Source of the DNA: DASYLJ01 sp036009625
GTDB taxonomy: Bacteria; Desulfobacterota; Binatia; DP-6
Reading direction: 5' to 3'
NCBI GenBank assembly: GCA_036009625.1
Contig: DASYLJ010000115.1
Coordinates: forward strand, 1 to 64,000
DNA: 64,000 bases
The notes below the pieces were generated by a model. That model was not told the DNA's origin, did not search any database, and saw nothing but the letters and a program-made list of their open reading frames with translations. This document shows positions 43,391 through 52,123 of the stretch, piece after piece. Each line of letters starts with the position of its first letter. The first letter of the stretch is position 1. The translations under genes were made by a program, and so were the position numbers.

Positions 43391-43840
43391 TCAAGGTAGC
43401 AACGTGTAGCGGAAGCGTTTGCGCATGACGAAGCTGCGCGGGCCCCAGTCGAAGAACCCGTCGTAGACGTCGGTGGCCTCGGCCGCGATCAGGTACTGGG
43501 CGCGTCGCGTGACGTTGCGTACGATGAGCTTGAATCCGTCCGGGACCGTCTCGACGAACTGCCAGTCGGGTTCCTCGGCGGGAACGGCCAGGTAGACGTC
43601 GGCGCTGACACCGGACCGGTTGCGCACGATGAGCTTGCCGTTGGCGGCAACCGCCGGCGATGCCGCAGGGTCTATCCACGCCTGGACCTCGCGGCGTGCG
43701 TCGTCGCGGAGGACGATCACGCCCGGAGCGGGTCGATCGTCGGGTGCAGGCGCATCGCCGGCGATCCGACGCGGCACGCCGTCGGCGGCGGCCGTCGAGA
43801 TGGTGGCGATGACGGCCAGAACGGCCACCGCGATACGCAT
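43391..43840 (-). CDS. Exported hypothetical protein
   Basis: A 149-residue protein with a signal peptide (AVAVLAVIATISTAAA) and a beta-rich mature part containing LIVRNRSGVSADVYL and FKLIVRNVTRRAQYLIA, two related strands that suggest an Ig-like or small beta-sandwich domain. The ATG at 43840 is used because it opens at the signal; upstream sequence in frame lacks signal character. It is divergent from the glycosyltransferase-like gene by 71 bases. No family recognised. Confidence 0.6.
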   Translation of the reverse strand: MRIAVAVLAVIATISTAAADGVPRRIAGDAPAPDDRPAPGVIVLRDDARREVQAWIDPAASPAVAANGKLIVRNRSGVSADVYLAVPAEEPDWQFVETVPDGFKLIVRNVTRRAQYLIAAEATDVYDGFFDWGPRSFVMRKRFRYTLLP

Positions 43841-43911
43841 GAAACGACCCTGGATCAGGAGCGGACGGGGTGCAAGCCGAAAGCTGCCGTGATAGCAGAC
43901 GCGCCAGCGGC

Positions 43912-45069
43912 ATGACGCAACCGGTGTTCGTCGGCTCGGCGTTCGTCGCCCAGTATCCATGGGGTGGCGGCAGCTTCTGGCTCCCCGTGCAGTACTTGCT
44001 CGGCCTGCGCGCGCTCGGCATCGACGCCTGGTGGCACGAGGTGCTCTGGACGCGAGGGGATCATGCCCGCGACCGTACCTTCATCGACGAGTTCCTCGCC
44101 CACCTGGGGACCCTCGGCATCGCGGATCGTGTCGTCCTGCAGTACTTCCCAGATTCGGGCAAAGACGACGTGCCGGGTCGGTGCGAGCTCATCGGCATGG
44201 ATGCGGTGGAGCTCGCGGCTCGTCAGCGCGATGCCCTGCTGATCAACATGGCCGACAGCATCACGGCCCCACTGCGCGCCGCGTACGGGCGCACGGCGCT
44301 GTACGACATCGATCCCGGGGCCTTCCAGCTCTGGGCGCGGGAATGGGGCATGGGAGTCGGCGGCCACGACGTGCACGTGACCATCGGGCAGAACCTCGGC
44401 GCGCCCGATTCGCCGATCCCCCTCGATGACGTGTCGTGGGTCCGTGTGTGGCCAGCCGTGCACCTTCCCGCGTGGCCGGTGCAACCGGCGCCTGCGCCGG
44501 GCGCGGCATACACCACGGTGACGCAGTGGTGGAACAACCAGTACGCGTTCCTCGATGGCGACACCTACGACTGCAACAAGCGGTCGGGCTTCATCCCGAT
44601 CATGCCGCTGCCGGGGCGAGCGCGTGTGGCGATGGAGCTGGCGGCGAACGTCCACCCCGACGAGGCGGAGGATCGTGCGCTCCTCGCGCGCAACGCCTGG
44701 CGGTTGGTCGATCCGGCGGTGGTCGCCGGCACGCCGGATACGTTCCGGCGCTACGTCCAGCAGTCGCGCGGGGAGTTCAGCGCCGCGAAGCCCGCCTACG
44801 TGAAGGCGCGCGCCGGATGGATCAGCGATCGTACGATCTGCTACCTCGCGAGCGGCCGTCCCTGTGTCGTCGAGGCGAACGGCGCCGAGGCGCATCTGCC
44901 GTCGTGCCGTGGCCTGCGCTTCTTCACGACGCTCGACGACGCCGTCGATGCGGTGCGTGCGATCGAGGACGACTACGAGGCTGCCGCGCGCGAGGCTCGC
45001 GCGATCGCGGAGGACGTATTCGCCGCCGCCGTCGTGCTCCCGGGACTGCTGGCAGCCGCCGGCGCTTGA
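43912..45069 (+). CDS. CgeB/YkvP-like glycosyltransferase-type protein
   Basis: A 385-residue GT-B-like protein. The N-terminal half has Rossmann-type strands (PVFVGSAFVAQYPWGGGSFW, VVLQYFPDSG). The C-terminal half contains SRGEFSAAKPAYVKARAGWISDRTICYLASGRPCVVE followed by LPSCRGLRFFTTLDDAVDAVRAIE. The last motif (GRPCVVE...G-L-F...A) is the acceptor/donor segment of glycosyl transferases group 1 CgeB-like. The donor sugar is unknown. A Gfo/Idh/MocA oxidoreductase gene follows by 31 bases, so sugar modification is plausible. Confidence 0.7.
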   Translation: MTQPVFVGSAFVAQYPWGGGSFWLPVQYLLGLRALGIDAWWHEVLWTRGDHARDRTFIDEFLAHLGTLGIADRVVLQYFPDSGKDDVPGRCELIGMDAVELAARQRDALLINMADSITAPLRAAYGRTALYDIDPGAFQLWAREWGMGVGGHDVHVTIGQNLGAPDSPIPLDDVSWVRVWPAVHLPAWPVQPAPAPGAAYTTVTQWWNNQYAFLDGDTYDCNKRSGFIPIMPLPGRARVAMELAANVHPDEAEDRALLARNAWRLVDPAVVAGTPDTFRRYVQQSRGEFSAAKPAYVKARAGWISDRTICYLASGRPCVVEANGAEAHLPSCRGLRFFTTLDDAVDAVRAIEDDYEAAAREARAIAEDVFAAAVVLPGLLAAAGA

Positions 45070-45100
45070 CGGGCAGGGCGCGGGTCGATAGCCCGCGCGC

Positions 45101-46114
45101 ATGCCGTCCACCGCCGATCACGTGTCCCCCGATCCGCCGCTGCGCATCGGGGTGCTCGGCGCCGCCCGCATCACGCCGATGGCGCTCCTCCATCCGGCGC
45201 GCCGGGTGGGGGACGCCGTCGTCACCGCGGTGGCGGCGCGCGACGGGGATCGTGCGCGGCGCTTCGCCGAGCGGCATCACATCCCCACGGTGTACGACAG
45301 CTACGGCGCGCTCCTCGCCGATCCCACGATCGAGGCGGTCTACAATCCACTCCCGAACTCGCTGCACGCGGTGTGGACGATCCGTGCCCTCGAGGCCGGC
45401 AAGCACGTGCTCTGCGAGAAGCCCTTCGCCGCCAACGTCGCCGAAGCCCGGTCCATGGCGCAGGCGGCCGAGGACGCCGACCGCGTGCTGATGGAGGCGT
45501 TCCACTATCGCTACCATCCCCTGTTCGCGCGCATGCGGGCGATCCTGACGTCGGGCGAGCTGGGGCAGATACGGCATCTGGAGGCGCACTTCTGCATCCC
45601 GCTCTGGCGCCGCAGCGACATCCGGTATCGCGCCGACCTCGCGGGCGGCGGGCTCATGGACACGGGCTGCTACACCGTCCACCTACTGCGTCATCTGGCC
45701 GCGGCCGAGCCGGAGGTCGTGGGAGCGCAGGCGCGCTGGACGCGGGGTGGTGTCGACCGGTGGCTGTCGGCCGAGCTGCGCTTCCCGGGAGGACGGACCG
45801 CTCGTCTGACCTGTGCGCTGCTGTCGGCGTCGGTGCTGCGCATGACCGCCAGCGTCAGGGGATCGTCGGGGAGCCTGCACGTGATCAATCCGATCGCGCC
45901 GCAATTCTTCCATCGGCTGCGCATCCGTAGCGCGGCGGGCTCGCGGACGGAACGCGTCGCCGGACCGGCGTCCTACGACGGGCAGCTACGGGCGTTCGTT
46001 GCGGCCGTGCGCCGGGGCGAGGCGTTTCCGACCGGACCGACGGACGCCATCGCCAACATGCAGGCCATCGAGGCGATCTACGCCGCCGCGGGTCGTCCGG
46101 CTGCTCAGAGGTAA
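45101..46114 (+). CDS. Gfo/Idh/MocA-family oxidoreductase
   Basis: A 337-residue NAD(P)-dependent dehydrogenase. The Rossmann motif is RIGVLGAARITPMAL near residue 15, followed by YDSYGALLADPTIEAVYNPLPNSLHAVWTIRALEAGKHVLCEKPFA, which contains the catalytic EKP Lys. FHYRYHPLFARM and GGGLMDTGCYTVHLLR (Asp and His for substrate) match sugar and dihydrodiol dehydrogenase members. It may act on a sugar or cyclic diol made by the neighbouring pathway. The last ten bases overlap the convergent gpmA. Confidence 0.92.
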   Translation: MPSTADHVSPDPPLRIGVLGAARITPMALLHPARRVGDAVVTAVAARDGDRARRFAERHHIPTVYDSYGALLADPTIEAVYNPLPNSLHAVWTIRALEAGKHVLCEKPFAANVAEARSMAQAAEDADRVLMEAFHYRYHPLFARMRAILTSGELGQIRHLEAHFCIPLWRRSDIRYRADLAGGGLMDTGCYTVHLLRHLAAAEPEVVGAQARWTRGGVDRWLSAELRFPGGRTARLTCALLSASVLRMTASVRGSSGSLHVINPIAPQFFHRLRIRSAAGSRTERVAGPASYDGQLRAFVAAVRRGEAFPTGPTDAIANMQAIEAIYAAAGRPAAQR

Positions 46115-46710
46115 CGCTTGGCGACGACGCCGGCGTTGGCGTCGAGCTCGTACAGGATCGGGGCGCCGGTGGGGATCTCGAGCTCGAGCACCTGCTCGCG
46201 GGTGAGGCCGTCGAGGTGCATGACCAGCGCCCGCAGCGAGTTGCCGTGGGCGGCGATCAGGACATTGCGTCCGGCCAAGAGCTCCGGGCGGATGGTGCGT
46301 TCCCAATAGGGGATGACGCGTGCGGCGGTGTCGGCGAGGCTCTCGCCGTTCGGCGGTGGGGTATCGTAACTGCGGCGCCAGATCTTGATCTGCGCGTCGC
46401 CGAACTGCGTGGCCGCCTCGGCTTTGTCGAGGCCCTGGAGGTCGCCGTACATGCGCTCGTTGATCTCGGTGGCGCGGACGGTTGGTGGCGCCGGCATCCC
46501 CGCCTTGTCCAAGGCGATCCGAGCCGTCTCGATGGCGCGTTGCAGCACCGAGGTGAAGAGCACGTCGATCCGGCGGCCCCGCAGCTTCTCGCCTGCGACG
46601 GCTGCCTCGAGCTCTCCCTTCGGGGAGAGGGGCACGTCGACCCAACCGGTGAACCGGTTCTCGAGGTTCCACTGGGACTGCCCGTGCCGCAGCAAGATCA
46701 GCTCAGCCAT
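46105..46710 (-). CDS. gpmA: 2,3-bisphosphoglycerate-dependent phosphoglycerate mutase
   Basis: A 201-residue histidine phosphatase-superfamily enzyme that interconverts 3- and 2-phosphoglycerate. The phospho-acceptor His is in LLRHGQSQWNLENRFTGW at residues 6-12. ERMYGDLQG carries the acid Glu, and the second catalytic His is in AAHGNSLRAL. RRSYDTPPP and NGESLADT are diagnostic for GpmA. At 201 residues it is shorter than the 230-250 usual in enterobacteria, lacking part of the C-terminal tail, but all catalytic residues are present. Confidence 0.94.
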   Translation of the reverse strand: MAELILLRHGQSQWNLENRFTGWVDVPLSPKGELEAAVAGEKLRGRRIDVLFTSVLQRAIETARIALDKAGMPAPPTVRATEINERMYGDLQGLDKAEAATQFGDAQIKIWRRSYDTPPPNGESLADTAARVIPYWERTIRPELLAGRNVLIAAHGNSLRALVMHLDGLTREQVLELEIPTGAPILYELDANAGVVAKRYL

Positions 46711-46809
46711 GCGCGAGCGCTATACCGCGGGACCCGGGCGGGGCCAAGCCGATGACATCTCGTACGGCTCGGTTGCACGCGCGCACGGTCGTAGCTAGAG
46801 TCCCGCACG

Positions 46810-47559
46810 ATGGCGATCCTGGCGCTGTTGATGACGCACTGGACCGTGTCGGTGTTCTTTCAGTCGAGCTTCCACCACCGATACGCGTCGCATCGAATGT
46901 TCACGATGAGTCGCGTCACCGAGCGCATCTTCTTCCTGCTCGCGTGGATCGCGCAGGGGTCGTCGTACCTGTCACCGCGTGCCTACGCCATCCTGCATCG
47001 AGAGCACCACGCGTTCAGCGATACGCCGAAGGATCCGCACTCTCCCGTCGTGTTCCGCAACCCGTTCACCATGATGTGGAACACGGCGAAGCTGTACACC
47101 GCGCACTTCGAGTGGACGTCCAACCCCGAGCCGCGCTTCCTCGGCAACTATCCGGAGTGGCCCACGCTGGATCGCATCGGCTCGTCGTGGCCGTCGCGCG
47201 CGGCGTTCGGCGCCGGGTACTTCCTCCTCTACTGGTGGCTCGCGACGGCGTGGTGGCAGTTCCTCTTCCTACCGATCCACTTCGTCATGGGACCGGCGCA
47301 GGGCGCCATCGTGAACTGGTGCGGCCATCGCTACGGCTACCGCAACTTCACGACGCGCGACGCCTCGCGCAACTCGCTCCCCTTCGACTTCATCACGATG
47401 GGTGAGCTGTTCCAGAACAACCACCATCGTGCCTCCGGCCGTCTCAACTTTGCGGCCAAGCCCTTCGAGTTCGACCCCACCTACGCGGTGCTGCGCGTGT
47501 TGGCGTGGATGCGGATCATCCGCTTCGCACAAGCCGACGAGATGCAGGCCGCGGCGTAG
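46810..47559 (+). CDS. Acyl-CoA/acyl-lipid desaturase
   Basis: A 249-residue membrane di-iron fatty acid desaturase. The three histidine boxes are present: HHRYASHR near the start, HREHHAFSD, and NNHHRASG near the C-terminus. Membrane helices lie between (FFLLAWIAQGS, AFGAGYFLLYWWLATAWWQFLFLP). The protein begins very close to box 1, so the first membrane helix pair is short compared with most delta-9 desaturases (about 300 residues). It adjusts membrane fluidity. It abuts the convergent FAD oxidase gene with no gap. Confidence 0.9.
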   Translation: MAILALLMTHWTVSVFFQSSFHHRYASHRMFTMSRVTERIFFLLAWIAQGSSYLSPRAYAILHREHHAFSDTPKDPHSPVVFRNPFTMMWNTAKLYTAHFEWTSNPEPRFLGNYPEWPTLDRIGSSWPSRAAFGAGYFLLYWWLATAWWQFLFLPIHFVMGPAQGAIVNWCGHRYGYRNFTTRDASRNSLPFDFITMGELFQNNHHRASGRLNFAAKPFEFDPTYAVLRVLAWMRIIRFAQADEMQAAA

Positions 47560-49200
47560 TCAGCGGCGAGGGTCGATCAGCACACCGGGGTTGAGCAGCC
47601 CTGACGGATCGAGCGTCGCCTTCGCCGCACGGAGCGCTGCGGCGAAGAGGTCGGGGCGCTGGCGGTCGTACCAGGGACGGTGGTCCCGCCCGACCGCGTG
47701 GTGGTGCGTGATCGTGCCGCCGAGCTCGATGATCGCGTCACCCGCGACCTGCTTGATCGCCGCCCACTGCTCGAGCTCGGCACCGGCGCGCCCGGGCGCG
47801 ATGACGGTGTAGTAGGGCGCGGGTCCATCGGGATAGACGTGGGTGAAGCGGCACGTCACCTGGCCGCCGCCGCAGATGCGGACCATCGCCTCGGTCACGC
47901 GCTCGAGGATCCCGGCGTGAAACGACGGGAAGCGGTCCCAGGTGATCGCCGTCTCGAACGTCTCGCTGATCATGCCGAGCGAGACGATCGCGTCGCGCAG
48001 ATATGGCATGTCGAGGAACGCCTGCCGCCACGCGCCTGCCGCGCCGTCGCGCGCACCCTCGGCAGCGCTGCGCGTCCGCCCGGCGCCCGCAGCTACGACG
48101 CCTCCATGGTCGCGTGCGCATTCGAGGGCGCGGTCCATCCAGACGTCGAGCGTGTGATCGGCCGACTCGAAGCCGAGGAGCAGAACGGCGGCGTCACCGC
48201 TCGCGGCGCCGGCGTTGACTGCCTCGCCCGGATCGAGGAGGCGACAGTTCGCGGGAAACAGCCCCGCCTGCGAGACCGCCCGCGCGGCCGCGGCGCCGTC
48301 CATGAAATCGGCGAACGTCACCGACGCCGAGGCGCGATGGATCGGCCGATCCTGGAGACGCATCCACGCCTCGACGATGATCCCGAGCGTGCCCTCCGAC
48401 CCGATGAAGAGTCGATCGGGGCTGGGTCCGGCGCCGGAGCCGGGGAGGCGACGCGTCTCCAGCATACCGACCGGAGTGACTACGCGTAGCGCTTCGACGA
48501 AGTCGTCGATGTGCGTGTAGAGCGTGGCGTAGTGGCCGCCCGAGCGGGTGGCGATCCAGCCGCCGAGGGTGGAGAACTCGAACGACTGCGGAAAGTGGCG
48601 CAGCGTGAGCCCGAGCGGTCGGAGCTGCTCCTCGAGGGCGGGGCCGAGGACGCCACCTTGGATGCGTGCGGCACGTGACGTCCGATCGACCTCGAGGACG
48701 CGGTCGAGCCGACCGACATCGATCGAGACGACGGCAGGGTGGGCGTCACGCGGCGGTGCTTCGACGCCGCCGACGACCGACGAGCCGCCGCCGTACGGAA
48801 TCGCCACCGCGCCGATGTCGGCGCACCACTCGAGCACGGCCACCACGTCGTGCTCGGAGCGCGGGTACGCCACCACGTCGGGCGGGTTGGCGAAGTCGCG
48901 ACGCAACCCGCGCACGACGTCGCGGAACGACTTGCCGTACGTGTGTCCGGCACGATCGAGGTCGTCGCACGAGCAGATGGCGGCGAGCGCGTCGGGCGGG
49001 GTGCATCGAGGGCGAGGGAGCGAGACCTCGTCGATGCGCGGATACGGAGTGGGTCGGAGGTCGGCACCGCCGAAGCGCGCCGCGAGAACCCGACCGATGC
49101 CTTCACGATGCTCGGGCGTCGGACCGGCATCGTCCCAACCCCAGCCCCAGAAGCGACGGCGCCTGCTGGAGGGCTGGGGTTGGTCCGATGAGGAGCTCAG
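47560..49200 (-). CDS. FAD-binding oxidase, alkyldihydroxyacetonephosphate synthase-like
   Basis: A flavoprotein of the VAO/PCMH fold. The FAD motif PYGGGSSVVGG, the SFEFSTLGGWIATRSGGHY segment, FIGSEGTLGIIVEAWM and HHHAVGRDHRPWY are AGPS-like. GTG 48915 is the first usual start, but sequence in the same frame back to 49152 is clearly family-like (FWGWGWDD, then GHTYGKSFRDV leading into RGLRRDF). No ATG, GTG or TTG occurs there. A CTG at 49200 overlaps the upstream RRM stop as CTGA, so I extend to it, giving about 546 residues. The reaction may be ether-lipid formation or oxidation of a hydroxy acid. Confidence 0.85.
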   Translation of the reverse strand: MSSSSDQPQPSSRRRRFWGWGWDDAGPTPEHREGIGRVLAARFGGADLRPTPYPRIDEVSLPRPRCTPPDALAAICSCDDLDRAGHTYGKSFRDVVRGLRRDFANPPDVVAYPRSEHDVVAVLEWCADIGAVAIPYGGGSSVVGGVEAPPRDAHPAVVSIDVGRLDRVLEVDRTSRAARIQGGVLGPALEEQLRPLGLTLRHFPQSFEFSTLGGWIATRSGGHYATLYTHIDDFVEALRVVTPVGMLETRRLPGSGAGPSPDRLFIGSEGTLGIIVEAWMRLQDRPIHRASASVTFADFMDGAAAARAVSQAGLFPANCRLLDPGEAVNAGAASGDAAVLLLGFESADHTLDVWMDRALECARDHGGVVAAGAGRTRSAAEGARDGAAGAWRQAFLDMPYLRDAIVSLGMISETFETAITWDRFPSFHAGILERVTEAMVRICGGGQVTCRFTHVYPDGPAPYYTVIAPGRAGAELEQWAAIKQVAGDAIIELGGTITHHHAVGRDHRPWYDRQRPDLFAAALRAAKATLDPSGLLNPGVLIDPRR

Positions 49201-49550
49201 AAGCGTCGACCGCCGCCGCCACCACCGCGGCCGCCGCCACCGCCACCGAAGCCGCCGCGACCACCACCACCGCCGCCACCGCCACCACCTCCGCCACCGG
49301 GTGTGCGCTCGCGCGCCTCGCTGACGTTGAGCTTGCGGCCACCGAGCTCGGTGCCGTTCAACTCGGTGACGGCCCGTTGCGCCTCGGACGCCGAGCTCAT
49401 CTCGACGAAACCGAATCCGCGCGACTGGCCCGTGGCGCGATCGGTGATGACCGAGGCCGACTCACAGGTGCCGACCTGGGAGAACAGGTCGCGCAGTTCG
49501 TCGCTGCTGGTGGAGAATGCCAGATTGCCTACGAAGAGCTTCTTGCCCAT
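49197..49550 (-). CDS. Glycine-rich RRM RNA-binding protein
   Basis: A 117-residue protein with one RNA recognition motif: RNP2 KLFVGNLAF at residues 4-12 and RNP1 RGFGFVEM around 44-51. The C-terminal 35 residues are almost only Gly with Arg and Phe (RGG-like). This layout resembles cyanobacterial and plant glycine-rich cold-responsive RNA-binding proteins. AAGGAGTGAGAG precedes the ATG. A second RRM gene lies 165 bases upstream on the same strand. Probably an RNA chaperone. Confidence 0.92.
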   Translation of the reverse strand: MGKKLFVGNLAFSTSSDELRDLFSQVGTCESASVITDRATGQSRGFGFVEMSSASEAQRAVTELNGTELGGRKLNVSEARERTPGGGGGGGGGGGGGRGGFGGGGGGRGGGGGGRRF

Positions 49551-49715
49551 CTCTCACTCCTTGCCGGGCGCACCATGCGCCGCGCTAACACTGCTTGGGC
49601 GAGAAGCCGGTCGCCGTCCCTTCGACGGGGCAGGATCACGCACAAACATGAGTGTTGCCGTGTACCAGCACTGTCGTCGGCGGTGCAAGCCGTGCATGAC
49701 CAACGTGCAGTGTAT
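49551..49715 (-). promoter_or_regulatory. Leader between the two RRM genes
   Basis: A 165-base gap upstream of the glycine-rich RRM gene. It is less GC-rich than its surroundings and could be a long 5' leader, as found for cold-inducible RNA chaperone genes. I see no definite hairpin or promoter to name. Confidence 0.3.
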
Positions 49716-50192
49716 TCAGCGCAGGCTACGCTTCTTGCCGCGCAGACCGCGACGACTGCCGCCGTTCTTCTTGAACGGCGGGAAGCCGCCACCACCACCG
49801 AAGTCGGGCGGTGGGAAATCACCGGCGCCACCGTAGGCGCTCGGAGCCGACGGACGGTAGCCTCCGCCCGGCGAGGACGGCGCACCCGCGCCGAAGCGGG
49901 GGCCTCCAGGTCCGGGGCCGCCCGGACGGGGTGCACGCGGCGGCGGCTTGTCATCGGCGTCGTTCACACGGAGGCGGCGTCCTCGGAGGTCGACGCTGTC
50001 GAATCGACGGATGGCGTCGGCGGCCATGGCTGCGTCCGAGAATTCGGCGAAGGCGAAACCGCGCGGCTTCCCCGTCATTCGGTCCATGCCCAGGCGCACC
50101 CGCACCCGGGGATCGACTTCGACGAGCAGCGTGCGCAGCTCGTCCTCGGTGGCCTCGAAACTAAGATTGCCAATAAAGATCGTGGACGAAAT
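49716..50192 (-). CDS. RRM RNA-binding protein with apparent ATT start
   Basis: A 158-residue protein: an RRM (RNP2 TIFIGNLSF at the start and RNP1 RGFAFAEF around 48-55), then a Pro/Gly-rich tail and a basic end (RRGLRGKKRSLR). Other RRM proteins of this type begin MS-T-x-hydrophobic-G-N-L. Here the matching position is ATT (50192-50190), preceded by GAGGAGGAGTCCC, an ideal Shine-Dalgarno. The frame continues upstream without ATG/GTG/TTG near the domain and would run antisense through the GST gene. ATT starts are known for infC, where IF3 discriminates against them. Confidence 0.82.
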   Translation of the reverse strand: MSSTIFIGNLSFEATEDELRTLLVEVDPRVRVRLGMDRMTGKPRGFAFAEFSDAAMAADAIRRFDSVDLRGRRLRVNDADDKPPPRAPRPGGPGPGGPRFGAGAPSSPGGGYRPSAPSAYGGAGDFPPPDFGGGGGFPPFKKNGGSRRGLRGKKRSLR

Positions 50193-50265
50193 GGGACTCC
50201 TCCTCAGGACACAGAATGTGCTGCCACCATAGCAGTTGAACCCCGGGCACGCGAGACACCTCGGG

Positions 50266-51045
50266 TCAAGCAAGCTCCTGGGAGAAGCGGATGTTGGCCT
50301 TCCGCATTCCCTCGAGGACGATCTCGACCCCACCGCTCCGTAGCATCCATTCGAGACGGTGATCGCGATATTCGCGCTTGAAGTGTCCACTCGCGACGAG
50401 ATGCGGGAGCATCTCGAAACCGCCCATGGCGCTCTGGGCGGCGTCGAACGTCTGGGCGACGCTGGGCCGGGCGCGGACACGCTCGAGCCAGTCGGCCAGG
50501 GCAGAGCCGGGTGCCGGCGGTGCCCCCGTGAAGGACGCGGCATGGACGAACGGCACGACCGCGATGTCGCCCCACCCGAAGGTTTCGCCGTTGAACCACG
50601 ACCGCGCGCCGAGCGCGCGATCGAGATACGCGTTGATGCCGGCGCGTTGCTCGTGGGCACGCGACATGAGGCGATCGGCTAATTCGGCGGTGGCGCGCTG
50701 GAACACCGTGATCTCGAAGCAGGCCCAGTTGATGGCTTCGTAGTACGTGTCGCACAGCTCCTCGAGCATGCGTACGCGGGCGCGCTCGGCAGGTGTGGCC
50801 GGGAGCAGCGCTGGTTCGGGCCAACGGTCCTCGATGTACTCGAGGATGATGGTGGAGTCGAAGATGGCGACGTCACCGTCGAGGAGGGCCGGGACTTCGA
50901 GGCGTGGGCTGACCTGCGCGAACTCACCGAGCGCACCGCCGAGGATGTCGGGCAGGCGGGACTCGAACGGCACCGCCTTTTCCGTGAGCGCGATCTTCAC
51001 CTTCTGCGCGTAGGGCGAGAGCGGGTGCTCGTGCAGGACCACCAT
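50266..51045 (-). CDS. Glutathione S-transferase family protein
   Basis: A 259-residue GST-fold protein. The thioredoxin-like N-domain has HEHPLSPYAQKVKIAL, VPALLDGDVAIFDSTIILEYIE (cis-Pro and the gamma-Glu-binding DS/E motif). The all-helical C-domain has ARSWFNGETFGWGDIAVVPFVHAA. The Ser near residue 9 is the likely glutathione-activating residue. The protein extends about 40 residues past the normal GST end (YRDHRLEWMLRSGGVEIVLEGMRK). The substrate is unknown. Confidence 0.9.
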   Translation of the reverse strand: MVVLHEHPLSPYAQKVKIALTEKAVPFESRLPDILGGALGEFAQVSPRLEVPALLDGDVAIFDSTIILEYIEDRWPEPALLPATPAERARVRMLEELCDTYYEAINWACFEITVFQRATAELADRLMSRAHEQRAGINAYLDRALGARSWFNGETFGWGDIAVVPFVHAASFTGAPPAPGSALADWLERVRARPSVAQTFDAAQSAMGGFEMLPHLVASGHFKREYRDHRLEWMLRSGGVEIVLEGMRKANIRFSQELA

Positions 51046-51102
51046 TAGCGCGGACTTAGAGCACAGCAGAAGGGCGGCGACCAGAGGGAAACGGGTGAAA
51101 AA

Positions 51103-52083
51103 TCACCGTGGCGCCAGGCCTTCGAACACCGACCAGATGGATCCCTCGTCGAAGAGAAAGGGATGCACCATCGGGGTCGTCACGCCCGCCGCGACGAAGG
51201 CGGCCAGGCGCTCGCGACAGTGCTCGGCGCTACCGATGATGGCGAGCCGATCGATCATCTCGTCGGTCACCGCGGCGGTATTCCGGGCGCGGTCCTTCGC
51301 CTCCCAGCCCGCGAGGATGGCGGCGGCCTCCTCCGGGAACCCGCACCAGGCGACGAAGCGGTTGTAGACCGACGTCGCGAAGTACGGTCCCATCATGTGA
51401 CGGAGCGCCGCGCGCGCGGCGGGGACGTCGTCGGTGACGATGGTCTGGAAGCGGCTCACGATCTCGAGCGTCCCCGCGTCGCGGCCGGCGCGCTCGGCAC
51501 CACGACGGACGTGCTCTAGCATACGGGGCACCGCATCCACCGGCATGAAGTTCAGGATGACGCCGTCGGCGATCTCCCCGGCGAGCTCCAGCATCGGGGG
51601 CATCAGCGCCGCCAGATAGAGGGGAACCGGCGCGGGCGGGATGGAGATCAGGCGGAAGCCGCGGACGCGAAGCGTGCGACCCTCGAACGTGACCCGCTCG
51701 CCAGCGAGCATGGCGCGCAGCACGCCGACGGTCTCGCGGATGCGACCGAGGGGGCGCTCGAACGGGATACCGCCCCAGGCGTCGACGATGGTCGGGCTCG
51801 AGGCACCGATGCCGAGGACGACCCGTCCGGGGGCTAGCTGGGCGAGCGAGCCGGCGCCTGCCGCCATCACCGAGGGCGTGCGCGTGTAGGCCGGAATGAC
51901 GGCGGTCCCGATGCGCAGCCGCGACGTCGCAGTTGCCACGGCCGCCCCGAGCACGAAGGCATCGGGACCGGCGCCGGTGTCCGCCAGCCACACGCTGTCG
52001 TAGCCGAGTTCCTCGACGCGGGCGGCGACGCGGCGGCACATCGCGAGATCGGGCGGGACGGGGAGGCTCGCAGCGAGACGCAT
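51103..52083 (-). CDS. LLM-class (F420-dependent-type) oxidoreductase
   Basis: A 326-residue luciferase-like TIM-barrel protein. Markers are ARVEELGYDSVWLADT, GAAVATATSRLRIGTAVIPAYTRTP, LAPGRVVLGIGASSP, and a late AIIGSAEHCRERLAAFVAAGV. Proteins with this LLM pattern commonly use F420 instead of FMN. Start ATG 52083 gives MRLAASLPV; an ATG twelve bases upstream is also possible. It follows the ferredoxin/reductase pair on the same strand and may take electrons from them or act with the hydratase on an acyl substrate. Confidence 0.88.
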   Translation of the reverse strand: MRLAASLPVPPDLAMCRRVAARVEELGYDSVWLADTGAGPDAFVLGAAVATATSRLRIGTAVIPAYTRTPSVMAAGAGSLAQLAPGRVVLGIGASSPTIVDAWGGIPFERPLGRIRETVGVLRAMLAGERVTFEGRTLRVRGFRLISIPPAPVPLYLAALMPPMLELAGEIADGVILNFMPVDAVPRMLEHVRRGAERAGRDAGTLEIVSRFQTIVTDDVPAARAALRHMMGPYFATSVYNRFVAWCGFPEEAAAILAGWEAKDRARNTAAVTDEMIDRLAIIGSAEHCRERLAAFVAAGVTTPMVHPFLFDEGSIWSVFEGLAPR

Positions 52084-52123
52084 GGCCGTCCCCATGGCAC
52101 AGGGGACGTGCGAGCGACAAGGC

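Noticed and set aside
49215..49300. A GC-rich trinucleotide-like repeat
   Set aside because: It is the coding sequence for the glycine-rich tail of the RRM protein.
50193..50660. An N-terminal extension of the second RRM frame
   Set aside because: It is antisense to the GST gene and has Ser/Arg/Pro-rich composition unlike the RRM protein. The strong Shine-Dalgarno before ATT marks the real start.
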